Positions 16,875 to 25,082 of a stretch of 64,000 nucleotides of DNA are shown in pieces (the stretch's first letter is position 1; every line of letters begins with the position of its first letter). The notes under the pieces were generated by a model that had not been told where the DNA came from, made no database searches, and saw only the letters and a program-made list of their open reading frames with translations. Source of the DNA: VAXT01 sp963850415 (lineage in GTDB: Bacteria; Actinomycetota; Thermoleophilia; Gaiellales; Gaiellaceae); contig CAWKLE010000002.1 in assembly GCA_963850415.1 (NCBI GenBank), forward strand, positions 62,001-126,000, in the 5' to 3' direction. The translations under genes were made by a program, and so were the position numbers.

Positions 16875-17405
16875 ATGGCCTCATTTCCCGAGAAACTGAA
16901 CGAACAGGTGGCTTACGAGTTCGCGGCGTCCCAGCAATACGTCGCGATCGCGGTCTGGTTCGACGCCGAGACGCTCCCGCTGCTCGCCGCGCACTTCTAC
17001 CGGCAGGCGCTCGAGGAGCGGAACCACGCGATGATGATCGTCCAGTACCTGCTGGATGCGGATCACGACGTCGTGATCCCGGCGGTCGAGGCGCCGAGGA
17101 CGACGTTCGCGGACGCACGTGAGCCGGTCGCGCTCGCGCTCGAGCAGGAGAAGCGCGTCACCGAGCAGATCGCCGAGCTCGCGCGAGCGGCTCGCGAGGA
17201 GAACGACCTCGTCGGCGAGCAGTTCATGCACTGGTTCCTCCAGGAGCAGCGCGAGGAGGTCGCGAGCATGTCCGACCTGCTGAAGATCGTCGAGCGCTCG
17301 TCGGAGTCGAACATCCTGCTCGCCGAGGACTACCTGGCTCGTAATCCAGTCGGCGATCAGGGCGAGGCGGCGAATGCCCCACCGGCTGCAGGCGGCGCGC
17401 TCTAG
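16875..17405 (+). CDS. ftn: Ferritin, iron-storage
   Basis: ATG 16875 gives 176 residues starting MASFPEKLNEQVAYEFAASQ. The ferroxidase ligands are visible: Glu in NEQVAYEFAASQQY, E-E-x-x-H in LEERNHAMM, and the later QFMHWFLQEQREEVASM with Gln/Glu ligands. This is the non-haem bacterial ferritin pattern of four long helices that form a 24-mer storing ferric iron. It lies divergent from the CpgS-like gene across a 43-base gap that includes GTATACGGAGTATGC, a possible dyad. A small membrane protein gene overlaps its end by 32 bases. Confidence 0.88.
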   Translation: MASFPEKLNEQVAYEFAASQQYVAIAVWFDAETLPLLAAHFYRQALEERNHAMMIVQYLLDADHDVVIPAVEAPRTTFADAREPVALALEQEKRVTEQIAELARAAREENDLVGEQFMHWFLQEQREEVASMSDLLKIVERSSESNILLAEDYLARNPVGDQGEAANAPPAAGGAL

Positions 17406-17781
17406 CCTCGCCGACTGGGCGTTCTGGCTCTGGGCCGTCGTCGGCGTCGGCTTCGGCCTCGCGATCAGCGTGATCGGGCTCTTCACCGTGCCTGCGAGCG
17501 CGATCGCAACGATCGTCCTGCTCACCAGGCCGGGGCTTCGCGCGTCCGCCTACGGCCTGCTCGTAGGCATCGGCGTTCCACTGCTCTGGGTTGCTTTCGA
17601 CAACCGCGAAGGGCCCGGAACGGTTTGCCATTCGATTGACGGCGGACGCGGAACGCAGTGCGACGACCTCTACGACCCGCGCAAGTGGCTCGTCGCCGGG
17701 CTCGTCTTCGTGCTGGCCGGTCTCGCCGCACAGCTCTGGGCGAACCGGGATGGTTTACCCAGCTCGACCGGTCGGGCATAG
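17374..17781 (+). CDS. Small membrane protein, three to four helices
   Basis: The 135-residue product has hydrophobic segments at WAFWLWAVVGVGFGLAISVI, SAIATIVLLT, AYGLLVGIGVPLLWVAF and LVAGLVFVLAGLAAQLW. A loop with two cysteines (GTVCHSIDGGRGTQCDDLYD) faces one side. The start ATG 17374 lies inside the ferritin gene in another frame; TTG at 17409 (LADWAFW...) would avoid most of the overlap. This layout matches a common unnamed actinobacterial membrane protein. Function is unknown. Confidence 0.6.
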   Translation: MPHRLQAARSSLADWAFWLWAVVGVGFGLAISVIGLFTVPASAIATIVLLTRPGLRASAYGLLVGIGVPLLWVAFDNREGPGTVCHSIDGGRGTQCDDLYDPRKWLVAGLVFVLAGLAAQLWANRDGLPSSTGRA

Positions 17782-17790
17782 TTCGCCGCA

Positions 17791-18435
17791 GTGACAACGT
17801 ATGCGTCCCGGGGTCACGCAGCCTCGCGGCATGTGAATCGTCGCCTCGTTCTCGCAATCGCGCTGCTTGTCGCTGCCGGCGCCGTCGCCGTCGCGCTTTT
17901 CCTGCGGACAAGGGATCCGGCATCGCCGCTCGGGACGAGTGACAGCTGGGCTCCAGGCGCCGGCTCGCCGCTCTTCTATCGCTCGCTCAACCTTCCGTTC
18001 GGCGACGCCAAGACGAACTACGTCCTCCGCTTCAAGCCTCACTCGCGGTTCCGCTTCGGATTCTCTGTGTCGAACACGGGAGACTCCCCGGTTCGGATCG
18101 ACGGGGTGGCACCTCCCAGTCGAGGCCACGCGATGCTGCGGGTCAAGCGGCTGCTGTTCCAGCACCATGCTCAGCGCTTTACTTTCGAGGGCGCGACCGC
18201 GGAGCCGCTCACGATCGAGCCTGGAGAAGAGGGCTTCGTGATTCCCGTGCTCGCAACCGGAGGCCCGTGTGCGCCCAACTGGTCGGACAACGGCGCTGAG
18301 TGGACCGACTCGATTCAACTGCGGTATCGCTACCGCGGCCATGAACGGACCGAGTGGTACTCGATGCCCGTCGTGATCGGGATCGTCTGCGGCGATCCCA
18401 AGGGCATGGTCGAGTCGGCCGTCGGGCCCCGGTGA
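17791..18435 (+). CDS. Membrane-anchored extracytoplasmic protein of unknown function
   Basis: GTG 17791 (or GTG 17833, VNRRLVLAIALL) leads to one N-terminal helix (LVLAIALLVAAGAVAVALFL) and then a beta-rich outer domain of about 160 residues. The text around FRFGFSVSNTGDSPVRIDGV looks like an immunoglobulin-type beta sandwich, and TIEPGEEGFVIPVL resembles the strand pattern of such domains. Two cysteines (GGPCAPNW and GIVCGDP) may pair. The stop overlaps the next start (GTGA), so it is coupled to that gene. No family was recognised. Confidence 0.55.
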   Translation: MTTYASRGHAASRHVNRRLVLAIALLVAAGAVAVALFLRTRDPASPLGTSDSWAPGAGSPLFYRSLNLPFGDAKTNYVLRFKPHSRFRFGFSVSNTGDSPVRIDGVAPPSRGHAMLRVKRLLFQHHAQRFTFEGATAEPLTIEPGEEGFVIPVLATGGPCAPNWSDNGAEWTDSIQLRYRYRGHERTEWYSMPVVIGIVCGDPKGMVESAVGPR

Positions 18436-18851
18436 GACCCGCGGACGTGTACTGGTCCGCGCTCTTCGCGGCAGCGCTCGTTGCGGCCGTCGACGTCGCC
18501 TACCTGCTGGCGATCAACGCCGAGGACGAGGGGCAGCTCACCAGCTCGCGCGTTCGGTTCGTGGCCGGCTCTCTCGCCGCAGTCGCGATCTGCTGTGTCG
18601 TCGGTGCCGTGGTCCGGCCGGCGATGCTGAGGCTCGCTCTACTTGCCGGCGCCGGCTTCATGCTCCTGCTGTTCACGTTCCTCGCGCTGTTCTCGATCGG
18701 GATCCTGCTCGTGATCCCGACGGTCCTCGTGCTCAGGGCTGCGGGCAGAGCGGCCGTGAACGTGCCCGGAGCTCGGCCCTACGCGGTGACCGCCGCCGCC
18801 GGTGCCGCAGATCTCGCGATCGTCGCGATCGGGCTCGCCCACACGACCTAG
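18432..18851 (+). CDS. Integral membrane protein, about four helices
   Basis: GTG 18432 overlaps the previous stop. The 139 residues contain helices at YWSALFAAALVAAVDVAYLL, RFVAGSLAAVAICCVVGAVV, LLAGAGFMLLLFTFLALFSI and AVTAAAGAADLAIVAIGLAH. No polar motif suggests transport or catalysis. It probably works with the coupled upstream gene. Its stop is 12 bases from the end of the convergent gene. Confidence 0.6.
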   Translation: MRPADVYWSALFAAALVAAVDVAYLLAINAEDEGQLTSSRVRFVAGSLAAVAICCVVGAVVRPAMLRLALLAGAGFMLLLFTFLALFSIGILLVIPTVLVLRAAGRAAVNVPGARPYAVTAAAGAADLAIVAIGLAHTT

Positions 18852-18863
18852 GCAGATAGTCCG

Positions 18864-19172
18864 CTAGCGCGACGAGATGACCGCGATCACCGCGAGTGCT
18901 GCGCAGACGACGATCACGCCTGCCAGGCCGGTGAAGATCGCCGCCATCGCGAAGAGCGGGATCGAGAGCGCCATCGAGCCGAGCACCATCTCCTTCTGAT
19001 GCTCGCGCTTGCGCCGCAGCGACTGCTCGCTTTCGCCCTGGCGCTCGGCGATCCGCCTCTCGATCCGCTCCACGAACGCGTCGACGAGCGCGGGCTCCAT
19101 GTCCTCGCCGAGCTCCTTCCGCGCCGAGATCGACGCCTGCAGCTCGTCGCGCGGGACGAGGTCTTCGCTCAC
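18864..19172 (-). CDS. Small membrane protein with an N-terminal helical cytoplasmic part
   Basis: The 102-residue protein has a charged N-terminus (SARKELGEDMEPALVDAFVE and RIERRIAERQ) and two adjacent membrane helices at the C-terminus (SIPLFAMAAIFTGLAGVIVV and ALAVIAVISS). Proteins of this style, an ARKELG...LVDxFVERIxRRI motif followed by two helices, are common and unnamed in Actinobacteria. ATG 19172 is the only plausible start. It lies 7 bases downstream of nothing on this strand but follows the peptidase gene closely (stop at 19180), so both probably share a transcript. Confidence 0.6.
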   Translation of the reverse strand: MSEDLVPRDELQASISARKELGEDMEPALVDAFVERIERRIAERQGESEQSLRRKREHQKEMVLGSMALSIPLFAMAAIFTGLAGVIVVCAALAVIAVISSR

Positions 19173-19179
19173 ACCCGCC

Positions 19180-20675
19180 TCAGCTGAGGACGTCGCGCGT
19201 GAGCTGGGCGACCGCGTCCATCTCCAGCTTCTGTCCGGTCACGTCGCTCAGCATCTCGTCCGCGGTCATGCTCATCCCGGTCTCCCAGAGCTCGCGGACG
19301 AGCGAGCCCGCCTCGCGCTTCGTGAACCAGTCGTTGCCATAGCGCTCGCGGAGATGCGTTCGGAACTGCGCCTCGAAGGCCCAGGAGCGCAGGTAGCCGG
19401 TCACGTAGAAGCTCGAGTCGATGTCCGCGAGGTAGTCAGCGGCGGCCGGCTCGATCTTCAGCGCGTCGCCGAGGATCTCCACGTAGCGATTCGAGAGCTG
19501 CGTCGGATCGTCGGCCTGGTGGAACTCGAGCTCGTACAGGAGCTTCGCCGAGTAGCGGCGCACCATGTACAGGAGCTGCGTCACGCCCTCGCGCTCGAAC
19601 TCGTCCGGGCGCGGGAAGTCGAGTCGCCTCGTGAGCCAGGCCGGGTCGTCCGTCAGGTGCTGCATCAGCATCGCCCAGCCCTCGGTGACCGCCACGTCGC
19701 CGAGGCGCTTCTCCTCCATCAGCAGGTCGGCGAGGTGTTCGCGTAGTGCTCGGTGTGCCCGGCCTCGTGGAAGAGGGCGCGCCAGTCGTCGGCGCCGCCC
19801 ATCGGCTGGATGACGAGCATGACGCGGCCCGGGATCTCGATCGGGGCGCAGAACGCGCGCGGGCTCTTCTTGCGGGCGCTGCTCGACGTCGAGCTCGACG
19901 TTCTCCTGCGAGCGAGGTCGACGCCCATGTCGCTGAGCGTCGCCTCGAGCGCGGGCAGCATCTTGTCCGCCGGAAACTGCGGGTCCCACTCGGGTGCGCG
20001 GAAGGTGCGGATGACGTCCCAGCGCCGCGCCTCGCCGAGCCCGACCCCGACGCGGTCGCGGAAGAGCTTGTCCGCCGAGTCCTCGAAGAGCTTCTCGGTC
20101 GAGTCGAGCAGCTCGCGGCACTGGTCGGCGAGGTCGTCGAGCCGGAAGCCGAGCCGGCGATAGAGCTCTGCGTAATTCGGAGCCTCGAGCCGCGCGACGC
20201 CGTCGCGGACGATCTGGACGCCTTCCACGTGGAGCGGGTTCAGATGCTCCTCGGTCAGCTCGACGCGGATCCGGTCGAGCTGCTCGCGCTTGTCCCGGTC
20301 GGGCTCGTTCGCCATCGCCGGCCGGAGCATCCGGAACGGGATCGTCTCTCCGTCGAACGTCGCCTCGAGCGTGGCCTCTTGCTCGGCGACCTTCTCGGCG
20401 GGCTCGCGAGTGAGCTCGCCGAGGTAGCCCTCGACGGCGAAGCGCCAGAGCTCGGTTACGTGACGGTCTCCTTCAGCCGATCGTCCGAGCGCGAGCGCCT
20501 GGTCGAGCTGCGTCAAATCGGAGTAGCGCTCGTAGATCGGCGTGAGCTCGAGCTTCTCCTTGTGGCCCGCGTAGTGGAGGTAGAACTCCTCGTCGAGATC
20601 GGCGATGAAACGGTCGGCGCGCTCGCGGAAGCGATCGAGGTCGGCGCCGCTGAGAGGTGGAGCTGCGCTGGACAA
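19180..20675 (-). CDS. M3-like (gluzincin) metallopeptidase (frameshifted)
   Basis: The first 240 residues (MSSAAPPLSGADLDRFRERA...) are helical and peptidase-like. After a disturbed stretch at 19860-19925 the active site appears: WRALFHEAGHTEHYAN, an HExGH zinc motif. A further shift near 19740 restores the frame for VTEGWAMLMQHL, where a downstream Glu is the likely third ligand, and a helical C-terminus ending TRDVLS. The layout, a helical bundle around a central HEAGH, matches M3/oligoendopeptidase-like enzymes, although the family HExxH spacing is slightly unusual. It is likely cytoplasmic because no signal peptide is seen. Confidence 0.65.
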
Positions 20676-20796
20676 GAGCCGCCCTACGCGCCGCTTGGGG
20701 TGCAGACTTCAGGACGCTCGGGCTCTGCCAGGGCGTCCGTCGGAGATGACCGGTCGATGCGCTCGAAGTCGACCACAGCCGCCGTAGGATAACGAG

Positions 20797-21195
20797 GTGC
20801 GCGAAATCGACCTAAGCACTGACCGCAAGACGCAGCTCGTGGAGATCACGCGCGAGGTCGAGGCGGCGCTCAACGGAGCGGACGGTGCCAGCGCCGCGCT
20901 CGTCTTCGTCCCGCATACGACCGCGGGCGTGACGATCAACGAGCATGCGGATCCGGCCGTGGCGCGCGACCTGGAGGCCGCCATGGAGCGGATGGTTCGC
21001 GAGGACTGGGGCTGGGAGCACATCGAGGCGGGCGAGGAGAATGCGCCCTCGCATGTGCGTGCCGCGCTGTACGGGCCTCAGGTGCTCGTGCCGCTGAAGG
21101 ACGGGCGCCTCGCGCTCGGGACGTGGCAGGGGATCTTCTTCTGCGAGTTCGACGGCCCGCGGCAGCGGAAGGTCTACGTCACGCCGCTGGCGTAG
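20797..21195 (+). CDS. YjbQ/UPF0047 family protein
   Basis: GTG 20797 gives 132 residues with the family signatures FVPHTTAGVTINEHADP and LALGTWQGIFFCEFDGPR. YjbQ proteins form trimers with a conserved His/Glu site; weak thiamine-phosphate-synthase activity is reported, but the cellular role remains unclear. The gene is complete. Its last 17 bases overlap the end of the convergent GNAT gene. The 120 bases upstream separate it from the divergent peptidase gene. Confidence 0.9.
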   Translation: MREIDLSTDRKTQLVEITREVEAALNGADGASAALVFVPHTTAGVTINEHADPAVARDLEAAMERMVREDWGWEHIEAGEENAPSHVRAALYGPQVLVPLKDGRLALGTWQGIFFCEFDGPRQRKVYVTPLA

Positions 21196-22102
21196 CCAAC
21201 GGGCCGCTGACGACGATCGACGTCGGGGCGGGCCGGTAGCCGAGACGCGCGTTGACGCCGCGCATCCCCGCGTTCGTCTCGTCGTTGGTCGTGTAGATCT
21301 GCTCGATGCCGGCGTCGCGCGCCCTCGCGATCTGCTCTCGCTTGAGCGCCACCGCGACGCCGCGTCTGCGCCACGGGCGGCGGACCACCGTCAGCAAGTT
21401 CTCGGCGACCGGGGAGATCGACCCTCGTCTGCGCAGACCCGTGTAGCCCACGACTTCCTCTCCGTCGAGCGCCGCGATCAGAGCTTCGGGCACCGCGCCG
21501 GGCCCCTCGAGGTAGAGATCGCGCCAGCGCTCGTAGGGAGTCGCCTCGAAGTCGTCCCCTTCGGGCCTCGGAACGTCACCGGACACCTCGCAGTCGACCC
21601 GATGGACGGCTTCCGCGAGCTCGGGCCGCTGCGCGAGCGACACGAGGGCGATCCCGTCCGGCGGGTCGCCGCTCACGTCGGCTTCGGTCGCGTCCAGGAC
21701 GACCTCGTACTCCCGGCCCGCCTCTCGGAACCCTCGGTTGCGGGCGAAGCTTCTCGACGCCTCGTCGTCCTCGCGGATCCGGCCCCACGCCGAATCGCGC
21801 CCCAGCGCTCGCGCATGCTCGGACAGCGCCGCGTAAATCTGCGTGCCCGCGCCTCGGCCCCGGTGCTCGGGAAGCACCCGGACCATCGCGTAGAGGCTGC
21901 TCTGGATCGAGGACGGGCGGCCCACGCCGCAGCCGACGGGCTCGTCTCTGCTCGTCGCGAGGAGCCACGCGCTCTCGTTGTCCATCTCGACGAAGTGAGC
22001 GATCTCGTCGACGCCGATCACGTCCCCCGAAACTCGTTCGAGTATCTGCGCCCACTGCTCGAACTGACTCGGAGTCGACGGCCGTTCGAATTGCAGCTCC
22101 AC
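21179..22102 (-). CDS. Tandem GNAT-domain acetyltransferase
   Basis: The 307-residue protein has two GNAT folds. The first has the acetyl-CoA loop VRVLPEHRGRGAGTQIY (about residues 73-89) and the second VVRRPWRRRGVAVALKREQI (about 238-257), each an R/Q-x-x-G-x-G/A pyrophosphate loop. The end contains TTNDETNAGMRGVNARLGY, the usual N-x-x-x-N...LGF/Y pattern. Such double GNAT proteins occur in antibiotic acetylation and self-resistance, but most have no known substrate. Its start lies 22 bases from the divergent methyltransferase gene. Confidence 0.85.
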   Translation of the reverse strand: MELQFERPSTPSQFEQWAQILERVSGDVIGVDEIAHFVEMDNESAWLLATSRDEPVGCGVGRPSSIQSSLYAMVRVLPEHRGRGAGTQIYAALSEHARALGRDSAWGRIREDDEASRSFARNRGFREAGREYEVVLDATEADVSGDPPDGIALVSLAQRPELAEAVHRVDCEVSGDVPRPEGDDFEATPYERWRDLYLEGPGAVPEALIAALDGEEVVGYTGLRRRGSISPVAENLLTVVRRPWRRRGVAVALKREQIARARDAGIEQIYTTNDETNAGMRGVNARLGYRPAPTSIVVSGPLATPAA

Positions 22103-22124
22103 GAGCGAACCCTATGCTCCAGCC

Positions 22125-23484
22125 ATGGCCGCGCCGGTTCGCACGGACGACGAGCTCGATCTCAAGATCGAGTCGCTCGCGTACGGCGGAAACGGCGTCG
22201 CGCGGCTGAACGGCTTCGTCGTCTTCGTCCGCCACGGCCTGCCGGGGGACGTCGTCCGCGCCCGCGTGACCAGGGTGAAGCGCAATCACGCCGAGGCGCA
22301 GGCGCTCGAGGTCGTCGAAGCGGGCGCGCCCCGGGTCGATGCGCCGTGCGAGCACTACCCAACGTGCGGAGGCTGCCGCTTCCAGGATCTCGCCTACGAG
22401 GCGCAGCTCGAGGCGAAGGCCGGACAGGTCGAGGACGCGCTCCGCCGAATCGGACACGTCTCCGATCCTCCGCTCGAGCCGATCGTCCCGGCCGAGTCCG
22501 TCTTCCATTACCGGAACAAGCTCGAGTACTCGTTCACGTCCACGCCCGAAGGGCCGGCGCTCGGTTTCCACCGCGCCGGGCGCTGGGACGAGGTGCTCGA
22601 CATCCACAAGTGCTGGCTCACGACCGAGCTCGGGAACGCGATCCGCGAGGCCGTCAAGGCGTGGGCTCGCGCGCAGAGCCTCGAGGCGTACGACCAGGCA
22701 GAGCACACCGGCTTCCTCCGGCACCTCGTCGTCCGTGAAGGGCGAAACACCGGTCAGACGCTCGTTCAGCTCGTCACGGCGCCCGGGAAGCTCGACGCCG
22801 AGAGCTTCGTCGCCGCGCTCGCGCCGTTCCCCGAGGTGCGTTCGATCCACTGGTCGGTGAACGACCGCCCGGCCGAGGTGACGAACCTCCCGACCCAGCT
22901 CCTGCACGGCGAGGACGCGATCGAGGAAGAGCTGTGCGGGCTCAGGTTCCGCGTCCGCCCGAACGCGTTCCTCCAGACGAACACGGCGATGGCCGAGCGG
23001 CTCTACGAGCTGGCCCGCGAGTACGCGCAGCTGACGGGGAGGAGAGCGTGTACGACCTCTACTGCGGGATCGGGACGATCGGGCTGACGATGGCACGGGA
23101 CGCCCTGACCGTCTGGGGCGTAGAAGTCTCCGAGGAGTCGGTCGCGTGCGCGCTCGAGAACGCCGAGTTGAACGGGATCGCGAACGCGGCCTTCTTCGCC
23201 GGTGAGGTGGGCGATTCGATCGAAGACCTGCAAGATCGCGCCGGGGCCCCCGACGTGGTCGTCGTCGACCCGCCGCGGGCGGGGCTCTCCGGCAAGGCGC
23301 TCCGCCGCCTCGCGCGCCTCGAGCCGCAGCGCATCGTGTACGTGTCCTGCAACCCGACGACCCTTGCGGGGAACGTGAAGGAGCTCGCCGAGGAATGGGG
23401 CTACACGCTCGTCAGGCGCGGCCGGTGGACATGTTCCCGCACACACCGCACATCGAGACCGTGGCTCTGCTCGAGCGCGTTTAG
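22125..23484 (+). CDS. rlmD: RlmD/RumA-type 23S rRNA (uracil-C5)-methyltransferase (two frameshifts)
   Basis: The protein starts with a TRAM domain (DLKIESLAYGGNGVARLNGF) and a four-cysteine Fe-S site (CEHYPTCGGC, then HKC). After a one-base shift near 23040 it continues VYDLYCGIGTIGLTMARDAL, the SAM motif, and DVVVVDPPRAGLSGKAL and YVSCNPTTLAGNV, where the Cys is the nucleophile. A second shift near 23417 restores the conserved end RPVDMFPHTPHIETVALLER, with the stop at 23482-23484. The enzyme methylates C5 of a uracil in RNA; which position (1939, 747 or tRNA U54) cannot be told from sequence alone. Confidence 0.85.
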
Positions 23485-23532
23485 AGGCCTCGGCGCCGGG
23501 AACGGCGAGGTAAACGTCAAGGGGGTCTGAAC

Positions 23533-23721
23533 ATGGCGAATCCAGCTCCGATCGGGAGCGATGTCAGCGCAGGGACGTACCGCTGCACGAACTGCGGATC
23601 GACGATCGACGTTCAGTCGGTCGACTCGCTGCCGCCTTGCCCGAGCTGCGGCGGGCCGAACGACTGGGAGGCCGTCTCCGGCGGTGACAGCCGGGACGAT
23701 CCGTATCCCGATCGCAACTAG
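23533..23721 (+). CDS. Zinc-ribbon small protein
   Basis: The 62-residue product has two CxxC pairs (TYRCTNCGSTIDV and PPCPSCGGPNDWE), the spacing of a zinc ribbon. The N- and C-termini are polar and probably disordered. The family is common in soil Actinobacteria and unnamed. ATG 23533 follows AAGGGGGTCTGAAC. Downstream GGGCCGCCGGTCTACGGGCC can form a hairpin that may end transcription from both sides. Confidence 0.75.
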   Translation: MANPAPIGSDVSAGTYRCTNCGSTIDVQSVDSLPPCPSCGGPNDWEAVSGGDSRDDPYPDRN

Positions 23722-23738
23722 CTGAGCGGGCCGCCGGT

Positions 23739-24475
23739 CTACGGGCCGGCGGCCTCGCTTTTCGACTTGAGCGACCCCCAGGCATCCGGCGCGCGCAGCC
23801 TGCGCCAGAGGATGTCCGCGTTCGGGGCGAGGAAGCCGAGGGAAAGGAGCGGCAGGGCGGGGAGACCGCCGATGTCGAAGGCGACCGTCAGCGCGAGCGT
23901 CGCTCCGAAGGAAAGCGTCATCGCGAGCCAGGTCAGCCGCACGCGTAGGCCCCAGCGGATGGTCGCGCCGAGGAAGAGGGCGAAGAAGAGCAGGTCGGGC
24001 AGGCCGAGCTGCGCCGTGTCGCTCTCGCCCGGGACCGGAAAGGCGAACGAGAACGTCGTGAACAGCTCGCGCTTGTGCGTGACGATCTGCTTCGTCGGCC
24101 CGCGCCAGACGGAGAGCGCGTCGACCCACGGGATGATCACCGCCACGGTCGCGACCCACGCGGACGTCTCGAAGAACGAGAGGAACCACCACGCGAGGAG
24201 CGTCACCGCGCCGAGCTTCGCGAAGTTCGCCAGGACGTCCAGCCCGATCACGGACAGCACGATCGCGAGCACGGCGACTCCGACCCCCGCCTTGGCCAGC
24301 CAGGGCATCCGCCAGAGCGGCAGCACGAGATAGACGAGCCCGAACACGGCCGGGATCACGAGGAACCACAGGAAGAAGACCTGCGTCCAGAGATCCGTGA
24401 TCGGAAGCGAGTCTCCCCAGACGTAGTAGACGCCGAGCGCGACGGAGAGAGCTACGAGGCGGCAGCTCGGCTCAG
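23739..24475 (-). CDS. Polytopic membrane protein (start disrupted)
   Basis: The clear frame starts at GTG/ATG-like 24359 (MIPAVFGLVYLVLPLW) but remains open upstream through VALSVALGVYYVWGDSLPIT and DLWTQVFFLWFLV to about 24445, where a one-base shift would connect to an SRAAA start overlapping the stop of the UDG-like gene. About seven membrane helices are seen, with a cytoplasmic-style loop WRGPTKQIVTHKRELFTTFS. This pattern is typical of unnamed actinobacterial membrane proteins. No catalytic motif is visible. Confidence 0.55.
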
Positions 24476-25059
24476 TAGGGAGGCAGTTCCGCCCACCATG
24501 GGCCCAGTGCCTTGAAGGCGTTCCAGAACTTCGTCTTCGACGGCTGCTCGTCGAGCGAGGCGTCGATGTCCGGCACGTAGAGCACCTGGACCGTGGGCGT
24601 CCACTCCTGCAACGTCCCCAGCTCCGGCTCCAGCTCGCCGGCGAGCGGGAATTCCAGGCCGTTCAGGAACGCGAGCGCGTCCTCGCCCATCGCCACGACG
24701 AGCTTCGGCTGGACGATGTGCAGCTCCCGAACGAGGAACGGCCGCGCCTCTTCGTCCGTCTCGTCCGCGAACTTGAGGCAGTTCGTCCCGTAGATCGACA
24801 TCGGGTCGACGTTCAGCCGCTGCAGCGACTTGAGGATCGCCTGGCCCGTGCGGCCGAAGAAGGCGACGCCTTCCTGGATCTCCGCGGGCTGCGGCCGGTG
24901 CTTGAGGAGCATGACGTCGGCGCGCGGGTGCCCGGATCCGAGCACGGGCACACGCTCGCCGTTTCCGGCGGCGGCGATCTCGTGGCCGAGGTCGTTGATC
25001 TCGGCGATCGCCTTCTTGAGGTACTTCTCGTAGATCTCGTCGGTTGACACTGAGGTCAC
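24472..25059 (-). CDS. Uracil-DNA-glycosylase-superfamily protein with altered motifs
   Basis: From GTG 25059 the 195-residue protein follows the UDG fold: VPVLGSGHPRADVMLLK, then EGVAFFGRTGQAILKSLQRL and IYGTNCLKF, which align with the family segments around the first catalytic loop, GxPFxGxxG and the YxTNxVKx loop of family 4/5 enzymes. However, the catalytic GEAPG loop is replaced by KHRPQP and the HPS motif near the end by VPDIDAS. It may therefore bind DNA or nucleotides without cutting uracil. It sits between the membrane protein and the GT-PHP gene on one strand. Confidence 0.65.
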   Translation of the reverse strand: MTSVSTDEIYEKYLKKAIAEINDLGHEIAAAGNGERVPVLGSGHPRADVMLLKHRPQPAEIQEGVAFFGRTGQAILKSLQRLNVDPMSIYGTNCLKFADETDEEARPFLVRELHIVQPKLVVAMGEDALAFLNGLEFPLAGELEPELGTLQEWTPTVQVLYVPDIDASLDEQPSKTKFWNAFKALGPWWAELPPY

Positions 25060-25082
25060 GGCGGGTCTGTTCCTGTTCTCGT

